Source: Microvirga sp052115485
GTDB taxonomy: Bacteria; Pseudomonadota; Alphaproteobacteria; Rhizobiales; Beijerinckiaceae
NCBI RefSeq assembly: GCF_052115485.1
Contig: NZ_JBFRGU010000006.1
Span: 315,341-379,340 of the forward strand
Direction of reading: 5' to 3'
Length of the DNA: 64,000 nt
Shown: positions 16,879 through 25,742 of the stretch, piece after piece
How positions within the stretch are numbered: position 1 is the stretch's first letter
Layout of the letters: each line of letters opens with the position of its first letter
Position numbers and translations under genes: made by a program
Notes under the pieces: generated by a model
Seen by the model: the letters and a program-made list of their open reading frames with translations, nothing else
What the model was told of the DNA's origin: nothing
Databases searched by the model: none

Positions 16879-18045
16879 CTATTTGATTCGTTCAAGCACG
16901 CTCACGTAGTTGGCGACAGCCGCGCCGCCCATGTTGAAAATGCCGCCGAGCACCGGGTTCCTGACCTGGATTCCCCCAGCCTCGCCGCAGAGTTGCATCG
17001 CGGAGAGCACGTGCATGGAGACACCGGTGGCGCCAATGGGATGTCCCTTGGCCTTGAGACCTCCAGACGGATTCACGGGCAATTTTCCGTCACGATTGGT
17101 CCAGCCTTCCTTGACCGCGATTGCGCCCTCACCCGGTGCCGTGAGGCCCATCGCCTCGTATTCGATGAGCTCGGCGATGGTGAAGCAATCGTGGGTCTCC
17201 ACGAAGGAGAGATCGGTAAGCTGGATGCCCGCCTGATCAAGCGCCCGCCGCCACGCTTCTCCGCAGCCTTCGAACTGCACGATGTCACGCTTCGACATGG
17301 GCAGAAAATCCTGCGCATGAGCGGTTGCGCGAAACGCGACCGCCCGCTTCATGCGAAGCGCCGTCTCCGTATCGGCGATCACGAGAGCCGCCGCGCCGTC
17401 GGAGACGAGCGAGCAATCGGTGCGTTTCAACGGTCCCGCAACGAACGGGTTCTTGTCGCTCTCCGTGCGGCAGAACTCGTAGCCGAGATCCTTGCGCATC
17501 TGCGCGTAAGGATTATCGACGCCGTTCTTGTGGTTCTTGGCCGCGATTAGCGCCAGCGCGTCCGATTGATCGCCGTAACGCTGGAAATAAAGCCCCGCGA
17601 TCTTGCCGAACACGCCGGCAAAGCCACCCTTCGTCTCGCCGTCTTCCGGCAGATAAGACGCTTTCAGGAGAATGTTGCCGATCTCCGGGCCGGGCGTCGT
17701 CGTCATCTGCTCGACGCCGACCACGAGCACAGTCTTGGCGCGTTTCGCCTCGATGGTCTTGATCGCCTGATGCACGGCGGCGGAGCCAGTGGCGCAGGCA
17801 TTCTCCACCCGCGTCGCCGGCTTGAAGCGAAACTTATCGCTCGTCTGGAAAACCAGCGAGGCCGTAAATTCCTGTGGGGAGAAGCCGCCGTTGAAATGGC
17901 CGAGCACGACCTCGTCCACATCCTCCGGCCCGATGCCGGCATGATCGAGTGCTTCCCTGGTGACCCTCACGATCAGGCTCTCGACCGTTTCCGTGTCATG
18001 CTTTCCAAAGGGCGTATGCGCCCAACCGACGATACAAGCCGTCAT
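16879..18045 (-). CDS. Thiolase, SCP-x / acetyl-CoA acetyltransferase type
   Basis: A 388-residue thiolase-fold enzyme that would cleave or form a C-C bond on acyl-CoA. The nucleophile Cys84 is in VENACATGSAA; the histidine region is ETHDCFTIAELIEYE and the C-terminal block is NPSGGLKAKGHPIGATG. The terminal CxG motif of ordinary thiolases is replaced by NMGGAA, as in the SCP-x/archaeal-like branch, so it may act on bulkier acyl-CoA rather than acetoacetyl-CoA. ATG 18045, with GGAGG upstream, gives the family start. It stands alone; no HMG-CoA or DUF35 partner is adjacent. Confidence 0.88.
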   Translation of the reverse strand: MTACIVGWAHTPFGKHDTETVESLIVRVTREALDHAGIGPEDVDEVVLGHFNGGFSPQEFTASLVFQTSDKFRFKPATRVENACATGSAAVHQAIKTIEAKRAKTVLVVGVEQMTTTPGPEIGNILLKASYLPEDGETKGGFAGVFGKIAGLYFQRYGDQSDALALIAAKNHKNGVDNPYAQMRKDLGYEFCRTESDKNPFVAGPLKRTDCSLVSDGAAALVIADTETALRMKRAVAFRATAHAQDFLPMSKRDIVQFEGCGEAWRRALDQAGIQLTDLSFVETHDCFTIAELIEYEAMGLTAPGEGAIAVKEGWTNRDGKLPVNPSGGLKAKGHPIGATGVSMHVLSAMQLCGEAGGIQVRNPVLGGIFNMGGAAVANYVSVLERIK

Positions 18046-18266
18046 CAGCGTTTTTCCTCCAAGCCGATCATGACTTGGAAGATGGGGTTCTTCGGTGAAC
18101 GGGGCAAGCAGACGAAGGTCGAGCGCATGGCGGACATTCGGGGGGCTCAACGACAAGCTTGTCCTGATGGCACGATTCATGATCCATGCGTTTCGTCCAA
18201 GATTTCTTAAGACGAATGACCTGCGAGCGGTTGCGTCTCGCGGGATCATCCGCCAAGGGGGCTTTC

Positions 18267-18845
18267 ATGCGTTTGTGCGTGTTCTGCGGTTCGAGCCCGG
18301 GCCGCGATCCCATCTATCTCCAGGCCGCGCGCGATCTGGGAATCGCACTCGCCCAAAATGGTATCGACCTCGTCTATGGCGGCGCATCGGTCGGCCTGAT
18401 GGGTGCGGTTGCCGATGCGGCGCTAGCCGAGGGCGGCAACGTCATCGGTGTCATGCCCCAGGCGCTGGTGGACAAGGAAATCGCCCATAGCGGCTTGACG
18501 GAACTTAAAGTCGTCGGATCAATGCATGAGCGCAAGGCGCTCATGGCGGAACTCGCCGATGGGTTCATCGCGCTGCCCGGCGGGATCGGGACTTTCGAGG
18601 AATTGTTCGAGGTCTGGACCTGGGCACAGCTCGGCTATCACAAGAAGCCCTGCGCCATCTTCAATGCCGGCGGCTTCTACGACAAGCTCACGGACTTCCT
18701 CGACGAGGTGACGGCAAACGGTTTCGTAAAACCAATCCACCGCGCCATCCTGATCGTGAAGGATGAGCCGGCAGCCTTGATCGACGCCATCAAGGCTTAC
18801 GAACCCCCGGTCGTGGTGAAATGGATTCGCGAAGGCGAACAATGA
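18267..18845 (+). CDS. LOG family protein (TIGR00730), nucleotide phosphoribohydrolase-like
   Basis: A 192-residue Rossmann-fold protein. LOG ('lonely guy') enzymes release the base from cytokinin riboside monophosphates or AMP. The signature PGGIGTFEE is at 104-112, with MHERK at 86-90 and the N-terminal CGSSPG loop. ATG 18267 starts MRLCVFCGSS, with GGGGG just upstream. The stop overlaps the start of a short Nudix-like reading frame by ATGA. Plant-hormone versus nucleotide salvage cannot be told from sequence. Confidence 0.92.
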   Translation: MRLCVFCGSSPGRDPIYLQAARDLGIALAQNGIDLVYGGASVGLMGAVADAALAEGGNVIGVMPQALVDKEIAHSGLTELKVVGSMHERKALMAELADGFIALPGGIGTFEELFEVWTWAQLGYHKKPCAIFNAGGFYDKLTDFLDEVTANGFVKPIHRAILIVKDEPAALIDAIKAYEPPVVVKWIREGEQ

Positions 18846-18913
18846 TCGAGATCGTCACCGGGCTCATCCGCGATGGGGCCGGTCGCGTTGTTCTCGTGAG
18901 GTCGCAGTCTTGA
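18842..18913 (+). pseudogene. Truncated Nudix hydrolase remnant
   Basis: A 23-codon frame starts at the ATG overlapping the LOG stop codon and reads MIEIVTGLIRDGAGRVVLVR before stopping. This is the first strand-loop-strand of a Nudix hydrolase (V-x-x-x-L-I-R-D-G-x-G-R-V-x-L-V-R); the Nudix box is missing and no continuation is seen in the other frames before the opposite-strand gene ends at 18963. The overlapping start suggests it was once a translationally coupled partner of the LOG gene. That it is a deletion relic is inferred. Confidence 0.55.
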
Positions 18914-18962
18914 CCCGCGACGTTATTCTTCCGCTCACCCGACGCTTCAACGGAGCCGCGGC

Positions 18963-20102
18963 TCAGGTCTCGTAGACGGTCACGCCCTCGCCGAGATGCG
19001 TATTGTTCTGCTGGCGGATGCGTGCGGCCTCGTCGTCGTAGATGAAGGGAAGGAACGCAAAGCGCCGCCCGGCCGTCACTTTCGAGACCGCATGCAGGAG
19101 TGAGCACGAGAACACGACGGCACCACCGGGAGGCGCTTTGAAGCCGCGCGGTCCGTATTCCGGGAAGCTCACCTCACCACCTTCGAAATCGCCGTTGAGG
19201 TTGATCGACACCGCGAAGCGACGATGCGCCGTTCCCTTGGTGGTGTTGTCGCGATGCGGCCGGAAGTGGCCTCCATCCTCCGATGCGTAGCAGGAGACGA
19301 TGTAGCGCTCCATGCGGGTAGGCTTGAAACAATGGATTCGCTCGATCTCCGGATTGATGCGACGGACCACGCGCCTCTGCACCTGGGTAATCAGGTTCTC
19401 ATCGGTAATCAGATAGTCTTTGCGCTTCTTGTGATTCGAGTCGTATGCCGGAACGGTTTTGCCGTCGACTTCCCGCATGAAGCCCGATTCGTCGCCGCCG
19501 TGCTTCTCATAGAGACCAATCAGGTGGCGACAGAGACCCGGCTCGAAGACATCCGGGATGATCAGAACGGGGGCCTGCACTTCGAACCCCGCGAATTGGC
19601 TCACGGAAGGCAGTTCACGCAGATATTGCACGACCTTTTCACGATCGCTTCCGTCGTCCTGGAATGGAAAAATCGCACGCACTCTCAAGGTTGGATTCAA
19701 CACGACCCAGAAGCGGCGAACAGCCACCGAACCCGCTTCCAGCGTCGGGTTCACGGGCACGGCACCATAGAGTTGGCTGACCCGGCCGTCGAAATCCCAG
19801 AAATGGCGAATGCCGGGAATGAGGTCGCGGGCACGCTCTGTACTCCGATCGCTCTCATCGACGCTGACCCCGAAGAACGCGATCTTGTCGTCGTCGAACA
19901 AAGATCGGTGTTCTTCCTGAACGAGATTGAGTCGGGCCATGCCGGTCTCGTCCGAAGCTGATCCGTAGAAGCAAAGGACGACATAGCGCCCAGCCGCCAT
20001 ATCAAAATGAAATTCCGGATTTCCCGCGCAGCTTTGCGTGAAAAGCGGAGCCGGGTCGCCGACTTGGATCATTTTATAGGCTGGCTTGTCGTTTGTTGTC
20101 AT
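18963..20102 (-). CDS. Redoxin-like domain fused to 2OG-Fe(II) oxygenase
   Basis: A 379-residue, two-domain protein. Residues about 12-165 resemble a peroxiredoxin/AhpC-TSA fold (VGDPAPLF, YVVLCFYGSASD, FFGVSVDES), but the peroxidatic TxxC position reads DETGMA, with no cysteine. Residues about 175-360 are a prolyl-4-hydroxylase-like dioxygenase: iron ligands His283 and Asp285 in HFRPHRDNT, His337 in LLHAV, and Arg347 for 2-oxoglutarate. The first domain is probably non-catalytic or structural. Substrate unknown. It is convergent with the LOG/Nudix-stub pair and starts near the end of the next minus-strand gene, a transporter. Confidence 0.88.
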   Translation of the reverse strand: MTTNDKPAYKMIQVGDPAPLFTQSCAGNPEFHFDMAAGRYVVLCFYGSASDETGMARLNLVQEEHRSLFDDDKIAFFGVSVDESDRSTERARDLIPGIRHFWDFDGRVSQLYGAVPVNPTLEAGSVAVRRFWVVLNPTLRVRAIFPFQDDGSDREKVVQYLRELPSVSQFAGFEVQAPVLIIPDVFEPGLCRHLIGLYEKHGGDESGFMREVDGKTVPAYDSNHKKRKDYLITDENLITQVQRRVVRRINPEIERIHCFKPTRMERYIVSCYASEDGGHFRPHRDNTTKGTAHRRFAVSINLNGDFEGGEVSFPEYGPRGFKAPPGGAVVFSCSLLHAVSKVTAGRRFAFLPFIYDDEAARIRQQNNTHLGEGVTVYET

Positions 20103-20172
20103 GAAGGGCCCGAGAATGACGTTAGGTTATAACAGCAAAAGATGGATACATATCAGGTCCCGACAAAGCAAG

Positions 20173-21072
20173 TCAGATCTGCCCACCCAGCAGCAGCCCG
20201 ACACCAACGACGATCAGAACCATGCCCGTGAGCTCTCGCTTCGTGGTTTGCTGAGACAGAAAGCGATGGGATACCGCCTGGGCCATCAGAACTTCGACCA
20301 GCGCCAGGGTTCGCACATTCGCGGCTGACGTCAATGAAAAGCCCAGGAACCAGAACTGGGATGCGAAGGCGCCAAGAAAGCCGGCCCAAAGCGACGTGCG
20401 CCAGACGCGGAAGCTTTGCAGCAAAGCATTGCGGTCGAAGATCCCGAGCCAGATCAGAAGGATCGCGGTCTGGATACCGAGACTCCAAACGAGAGTCGTC
20501 GTCGCGCGGATGAAAAACGATCCGTCTCCAAGGGACAGGATCGCTCCGCGAAACCCGATGGCCGAGAGGGCGAAGAAGGCACCGGAGGCAATGCCGGCGA
20601 CGACGGGACGAAGGCCCGATCCCGCAAGTTTCGTCCCGGGTTTCACCGACATGAGGATCACGCCGCTCGTCGCGATCAGAATCGCCACGGCGACAACGGG
20701 CGTCAGACGGTCGCCGAGGATGATCAGTCCGAACAGAGCCACCTGAACCGGTTCGGTCTTGGTGTAGGCGGTCACGACCGAAAAGGAGCGTTCCCGCATG
20801 GCGAACAGCATCAACCCCGTGGCGAGAATCTGCGCCATCGCGCCTCCGATCACATAGACCGCAAAACCGCTGTTCGGCAGCGGAACGGCCTCGCCGCTCA
20901 AAAGCCGCACCGCCGCAAGCGCCAGAAAGGCGAAGGGGAGCCCGTAGAGGAAGCGCACCTGCGTCGCGCCGATTGTGCCGATCATCTCGGTCAGTTTGCG
21001 CTGCGTGGCGTTGCGGCCAGTCTGGGCGGCGGATGCCACCAAAGTTATCGGCACCCAGAGGAAGGAAAGCAT
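20173..21072 (-). CDS. EamA/DMT family transporter
   Basis: A 299-residue membrane protein with ten predicted hydrophobic segments in two EamA repeats. Conserved pieces are VRFLYGLPFAFLAL in the first half and FYT-type TAYTKTEPVQVALFGLIILGDRLTP before the second; the second repeat has ALVEVLMAQAVSHRFL. Such proteins export metabolites or amino acids; no substrate can be assigned. It lies 70 bases upstream of the oxygenase gene in the same direction. Confidence 0.87.
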   Translation of the reverse strand: MLSFLWVPITLVASAAQTGRNATQRKLTEMIGTIGATQVRFLYGLPFAFLALAAVRLLSGEAVPLPNSGFAVYVIGGAMAQILATGLMLFAMRERSFSVVTAYTKTEPVQVALFGLIILGDRLTPVVAVAILIATSGVILMSVKPGTKLAGSGLRPVVAGIASGAFFALSAIGFRGAILSLGDGSFFIRATTTLVWSLGIQTAILLIWLGIFDRNALLQSFRVWRTSLWAGFLGAFASQFWFLGFSLTSAANVRTLALVEVLMAQAVSHRFLSQQTTKRELTGMVLIVVGVGLLLGGQI

Positions 21073-21359
21073 GATCGGTCTCGAAACAGCGGTATCTTTG
21101 CCATGCTCTTGCCATGGATTCCCTTAGAAAGGGTGACGCAAAGGCCGTGGGGGCAGATCCTCGACCTGATGCGCGGCATGAAAAAGTGGAACCCGATTCC
21201 CGAAGATCGCGCAGAATCAATAGGCTAGAGACGCACCACACCCACAGCGGTGGGGTCCGTCTCTAGCCAAAACCCGTCTTTGCAGTTAACAATAGGCCGC
21301 TCGCAGAGCAGGGCTTTGAGGCCTCTCGCCGACTTTCTTGGGGTTATGGAGTCGTTCGC

Positions 21360-22694
21360 ATGGGTATGAGTCGAGCTCTCGGTTTGACAGCCCTCGCCAT
21401 CGCCGTGCTCGGCAGTAGCCCAGCTTTCGCAGGCAATCCTTCTGTGGTGGTCGAACTGGAAACCGGCCGCGTGCTGCATGCGGACCGGGCGACGGACCCT
21501 TGGTTTCCCGCCTCCATCACCAAGCTCATGACGACCTATGTGGCGCTGGATCTCCTACAAGCGGGCCAGGTGCGCATGGACCAGCTTCTAACCGTCTCGG
21601 AGGCCGCCGCCGCGCTTCCGCCATCGAAGATGGCCTTCAAGCCCGGCACCCAGATCCGCCTCGACAATGCGCTCAAGATCATCATGGTCAAGTCGGCGAA
21701 CGACGTCGCTGCGACCATCGCCGAGAACCTTGGCGGCTCCATCGACGGCTTTGCCGCGATGATGAACGAAGAGGCCCGCCGGCTCGGTATGCGCGAGAGC
21801 CATTTCGTCAATCCGCATGGTCTGCCGGACGAGCGCAACCAGACCTCCGCCCGCGACATGGCCATTCTCGGCCGCGCACTCCTGACCCATTTTCCGGAAT
21901 ATCAGGGTCTGTTCGATATCGGCGCCATTCAGTACGGCCGCCGGATCATGCGCAACACCAACGGGCTGATCGGGCGCTATCCCGGCGCCGACGGCATGAA
22001 GACCGGCTTCATCTGCTCGGCTGGGTTCAATGTGGTGGCAAGTGCTACCCGCAACGGCCGCCACCTGATCACAGTCGTGCTCGGCGCGCCCTCCGCCAAT
22101 GAGCGCACCATGAAAGCAGCGGAGTTGTTCGATCTCGGATTCAACAGTCCGACCGGCCCTTCGAATTATTCCCTCGACACCCTGCCCGCCTCAGTGAGCC
22201 AGAGTCCGCCGGACATGCGTCCGGTCGTCTGCGACCGCAAGGGGCCGATGCCGCAGGAAGAAAACCAGACCACCATCGGCGCCGAACCCGACCTGACGAC
22301 ACCCAACCTCCTCTCGTCGCCCAACGTCTTCGCCTATGCAGGCGGAACGGCACGCACGGCCCTTGGGCCGCGCTCGACGGCGGAGCCGGTGCCGGTCTGG
22401 ATCGGGCTGAACCCGCCGAGCCAGGCGGAACTCGCGGCCCAGGCCGCGGCGGAAGATGCAGCCGACAAGGCCGCTCGGGACGCGAAGAACGCTCAAAAGA
22501 AAATCGCGAAAGCCGGTGACGTAAAGACGATCAAGGAAAAGAAGGATCAAAACCGGGCAAGCATTTCGCTGAAACCGGTGAACGATCCTGGCAAGTCATC
22601 GAGCAAGGCTGGCGCGAAAGTCCAGGCGTCAGTGGATACCAAAGCAAAGCCGAAGAAACCCGACCCCAAGCACAAGGCCACGGGCAAGAATTGA
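21360..22694 (+). CDS. D-alanyl-D-alanine carboxypeptidase (PBP5/DacA-like)
   Basis: Exported penicillin-binding protein that trims the terminal D-Ala of peptidoglycan stem peptides. Signal peptide ends near AFA at 24. The serine-peptidase motifs are SITK (52-55), SAN (112-114) and KTG in DGMKTGFIC near 217. After the catalytic domain (to about 270) comes a long Pro/Thr/Ala/Lys-rich tail to 444, with no amphipathic PBP5 anchor evident; it is disordered-looking and very basic at the end. GGAG lies eight bases before ATG 21360. Monocistronic. Confidence 0.93.
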   Translation: MGMSRALGLTALAIAVLGSSPAFAGNPSVVVELETGRVLHADRATDPWFPASITKLMTTYVALDLLQAGQVRMDQLLTVSEAAAALPPSKMAFKPGTQIRLDNALKIIMVKSANDVAATIAENLGGSIDGFAAMMNEEARRLGMRESHFVNPHGLPDERNQTSARDMAILGRALLTHFPEYQGLFDIGAIQYGRRIMRNTNGLIGRYPGADGMKTGFICSAGFNVVASATRNGRHLITVVLGAPSANERTMKAAELFDLGFNSPTGPSNYSLDTLPASVSQSPPDMRPVVCDRKGPMPQEENQTTIGAEPDLTTPNLLSSPNVFAYAGGTARTALGPRSTAEPVPVWIGLNPPSQAELAAQAAAEDAADKAARDAKNAQKKIAKAGDVKTIKEKKDQNRASISLKPVNDPGKSSSKAGAKVQASVDTKAKPKKPDPKHKATGKN

Positions 22695-22722
22695 GCGTCG
22701 GCGAAAGTCTCTCGCGCCAACC

Positions 22723-23391
22723 CTAAAACCGGGCCGGGAGATTGTGCGCCTCCCAAGCGCTTTTCGGGATCGCGTCGCCAATCTGAAATTCGAAGGACTC
22801 CACATTCTGGCGACCGGCTTTGAGACCGCATTTGAATTTCAGATTGTACCACGTCCCGTTACTGCGGAACGCCGCTCCATCGGCCAGAACAGACGTCTTG
22901 GTGATCTTCGAATCCGACATGGCGTAGGCCACGACCCGATCGGGCTGGAATTCCTTCAGCGCCGCGATTTGCGCCATGGCCTCAAGGCCGCATAATTGTT
23001 CGAGGCGCGTTTCTTCCCCGAACAAGGGAAGCATCGCTTTCAGCTTTCGGCTGAGAGGATGCGAAAGAACGTCACCGGAGAGAATCTTGGTCGCCCGTAT
23101 CGACGCTCGGTTCCTCGGCTTTTCCTCAATCGGAGGCTCGGGAGAAATCGGCTCAGGCGCAGCCTTTCGTTGCAGGCTCGGCTCCGCCTCCGATGGTTCC
23201 GGGATTTGAGCGTCTTTCGAAACTTGCGGCGTTTCAATCCCGCTGAATTCAGCCAACCGATCCTGCGTCCAGATCTCGACGGGCACGCTCTCATCAAAGA
23301 GTGGGATCGGCTCCCTTGATTGCGGAATGAAGAACGTCAGAAGCATGAAGGCGTGAAGGGCCAATGATGCCCAAAGGCCCTTGGCCTTCAT
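22723..23391 (-). CDS. DUF930 domain protein, membrane-anchored
   Basis: A 222-residue protein with one N-terminal membrane segment (LWASLALHAFMLLTFFI), a Pro/Glu-rich linker that recalls TonB-type spacers, and a C-terminal DUF930 domain beginning TKILSGDVLSHPLSRKLKAMLPLF, with LCGLEAMAQIA and FQPDRVVAYAM. The function is unknown; topology suggests a periplasmic domain. ATG 23391 is preferred because the membrane segment then follows at once; ATG 23460 is possible. Stops face those of the carboxypeptidase gene. Confidence 0.82.
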   Translation of the reverse strand: MKAKGLWASLALHAFMLLTFFIPQSREPIPLFDESVPVEIWTQDRLAEFSGIETPQVSKDAQIPEPSEAEPSLQRKAAPEPISPEPPIEEKPRNRASIRATKILSGDVLSHPLSRKLKAMLPLFGEETRLEQLCGLEAMAQIAALKEFQPDRVVAYAMSDSKITKTSVLADGAAFRSNGTWYNLKFKCGLKAGRQNVESFEFQIGDAIPKSAWEAHNLPARF

Positions 23392-23622
23392 ATCGCATGA
23401 GATCGTATCGCTAGCCTTGATCAGGAAGTTTCTGGGCTGCGTTCCGAAAGACAGATCCATACATCGCAGCCCGCCAAGGCCCCCACTATCGGTCGGGCCG
23501 TTATTCAGTTTCAATCAAGCGGGATTGTGGCAATCGCGACGCAGAGCCAAGCGGTCCACAGGGCAACTCTTGCAATCGGCTGCGATCCGCGCGAACGGTG
23601 TTGCCCCGCCGCGAGCCACTCG

Positions 23623-24522
23623 ATGTCCAAGACCTCTTTTCCCGTCAATGGCCTCTTCTTCGCCCTCGGCTCCGCCGGGCTCTATGGGCTGAACATCGTC
23701 TATGCGCGGGTCGCAGCACTTGCCGGCATCAACGGCCCAGCCATCGTCGTCTATCGCGTACTTCTGATGCTCGTTCTCACCATCGGCGTCGCTTATCTTT
23801 TGCGCCAGAGACTGACGGTCGCGCGGGAGGAATGGCGAACGCTGGTCGTGCTCGGCATCGCCACGGCTTTCGTCGGTCTCTGCTACATATCTTCCGTCGC
23901 CTTCATTCCTGTTACGATGGCGACCGTCATCTTCTACGCCTATCCGACGATGATCGTGCTCGCGACGCCGTTCGTCGACAAGACTCCGCTCACACCCTCC
24001 CTCATCGGCGTCGTTCTCCTTTCGCTATTCGGCGTGGTGCTTGTGGTGGGGCCTGTTTTCGAAGGTCTCGACTGGCGCGGTCTGGCCCTGGCGGCGGGGG
24101 CCGGTATCGCCACGGCTACCCAGTTCTTTGCCGCCGCGCGCTGCCCGAAGACGGAACCTGTCGCCAAGGTGTTCTGGGTTCATCTGATCGTATTGCCTAC
24201 AGCACTTCTCGTCGGTGCGATGACTGGCCAGTTGGAAGCGCCGGCGATCCTTGCCATCGCCCCGTTCGCGGTCTTCATGACCATCGGCGGCTATGTGATC
24301 GGCTTCGTATTTCAGATGCTGGCGCTCGCCCGGATTTCGGCCGCGGCAGCGGGCATTGCCTATTGCATCGAACCGGTCGTCTCGGCGCTTTCCTCCGTTC
24401 TGGTGCTCGGCGAACGACTGTCGAGCCTGCAGATTGCGGGCGGCGTCCTTGTGCTCATCGCCGTCGTCACCAATGTTCTCCTTGAGCGCAAGCGCTCCAC
24501 GCCCCTCGTTCCGACGGATTGA
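23623..24522 (+). CDS. EamA/DMT family transporter
   Basis: A 299-residue protein with about ten membrane segments and two EamA repeats (GLYGLNIVYARVAALAGINGPAIVVYR; later ISAAAAGIAYCIEPVVSALSSVLVLGERL). ATG 23623 starts MSKTSFPVNGLFF; upstream in-frame codons are not membrane-like. The next gene, a COG0523 metal GTPase, starts four bases after the stop, so the pair is an operon. This context hints at metal or metabolite export but does not prove it. Confidence 0.87.
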   Translation: MSKTSFPVNGLFFALGSAGLYGLNIVYARVAALAGINGPAIVVYRVLLMLVLTIGVAYLLRQRLTVAREEWRTLVVLGIATAFVGLCYISSVAFIPVTMATVIFYAYPTMIVLATPFVDKTPLTPSLIGVVLLSLFGVVLVVGPVFEGLDWRGLALAAGAGIATATQFFAAARCPKTEPVAKVFWVHLIVLPTALLVGAMTGQLEAPAILAIAPFAVFMTIGGYVIGFVFQMLALARISAAAAGIAYCIEPVVSALSSVLVLGERLSSLQIAGGVLVLIAVVTNVLLERKRSTPLVPTD

Positions 24523-24526
24523 ACCG

Positions 24527-25660
24527 ATGTCAGACCGACCCGCAGGCCCTTTGCCGCCGATTCCGCTCACGATCCTCACCGGCTTCCTCGGCGCGGGCAA
24601 GACGACTCTGCTCAATCGCCTGGTGCAGGATCCGGCGCTTCACGACACCGTTGTCATCATCAACGAGTTCGGCGAGATCGGTCTCGATCATCTTCTCGTG
24701 GAGAAGGTCGATGAAGGCATGGTGCTTTTGTCCGCCGGATGCCTCTGCTGCACCGTGCGCGGTGATCTCATCGCGACCCTCGAAGACCTCTTGCGCAAGC
24801 GCGATAACGGGCGCATCGCGCCGTTCCGTCGCGTGATCATCGAGACGACCGGCCTTGCCGATCCGGCCCCGATTCTGCACGCGGTGCTTTACCATCCGTA
24901 TCTCTCGATGCGCTACGCCGTCGAAGGTGTCGTGACCATCATCGACGCGGTGAACGGCGCGGCGACGCTCGATGCCCATCGCGAAGCGCTCAAGCAGGCA
25001 GCCGTCGCCGAGCGGATCGTTCTGACGAAGACCGATCTCGTGACGGATAGCGCATCGCTCGAAACCTTGCGCAAGCGTCTGCGCGATCTCAATCCCGGCG
25101 CGGACATCCTGCCCGCCGACGCTCCGGCCAGCGCCATCGTCACCGGTGGCCTGTTCGGCCTCGACGGCAAGATCGCCGACGTGCGCGAATGGCTGAAAGC
25201 CGAGGCCGTGGAAAAGGCCGAACACGAAAGCCACGCCCATCAGCATCATCACCATCATGGGCATGGTCATCACCACCACGACGTGAACCGGCACGACGCG
25301 CGTATCCGCGCGTTCTGCCTCACCAGCGACGAGCCGATCCCGCAAGGTTCGCTCGACATGTTCCTCGATCTCTTGCGCTCGTCACAAGGCGCGAAACTGC
25401 TGCGCGTGAAGGGTCTCGTGGCGTTGGCGGAGGACCCCGAACATCCGGTCGTGATCCATGGGGTTCAGCATGTGATCCATGTGCCCGCGGTGTTGCCGAA
25501 ATGGCCGAGCGAAGACAGGCGCAGCCGCATCGTCTTCATCGTCGACGATCTCGATCGCGACGTGATCGACCGTCTCTGGAATGCTTTCCTGCGCAAGCCA
25601 GGCATCGACCAACCGGATGCGGCGGCGCTTTCCGACAATCCGTTGTCCCTCAGACGATAA
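24527..25660 (+). CDS. COG0523/CobW-type GTPase, metal chaperone
   Basis: A 377-residue G3E GTPase. The N-terminal domain has Walker A GFLGAGKTT (about 19-27), the metal-binding GCLCC motif near 71, ETTGLADP as the Walker B/switch region, and TKTD for guanine recognition. A very histidine-rich linker (about 228-252) separates it from the C-terminal CobW_C domain, starting RIRAFCLTSDEPI. The family delivers Zn2+ or Co2+ to client enzymes. The histidine tract suggests zinc or nickel/cobalt buffering; specificity is open, and no Zur box or cobalamin riboswitch is evident upstream. It sits in an operon with the EamA transporter. Confidence 0.92.
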   Translation: MSDRPAGPLPPIPLTILTGFLGAGKTTLLNRLVQDPALHDTVVIINEFGEIGLDHLLVEKVDEGMVLLSAGCLCCTVRGDLIATLEDLLRKRDNGRIAPFRRVIIETTGLADPAPILHAVLYHPYLSMRYAVEGVVTIIDAVNGAATLDAHREALKQAAVAERIVLTKTDLVTDSASLETLRKRLRDLNPGADILPADAPASAIVTGGLFGLDGKIADVREWLKAEAVEKAEHESHAHQHHHHHGHGHHHHDVNRHDARIRAFCLTSDEPIPQGSLDMFLDLLRSSQGAKLLRVKGLVALAEDPEHPVVIHGVQHVIHVPAVLPKWPSEDRRSRIVFIVDDLDRDVIDRLWNAFLRKPGIDQPDAAALSDNPLSLRR

Positions 25661-25742
25661 GGCTCGTTTGCGCGATTTTACGATTCCCAACGGACCGACG
25701 AAGCGTTATGTAACAACACAACGCACGCTCCATGGAATCGTC

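Noticed and set aside
25231..25290. Histidine-codon run looking like an engineered tag
   Set aside because: It is internal to a COG0523 GTPase, between the two known domains, where natural members carry such tracts.
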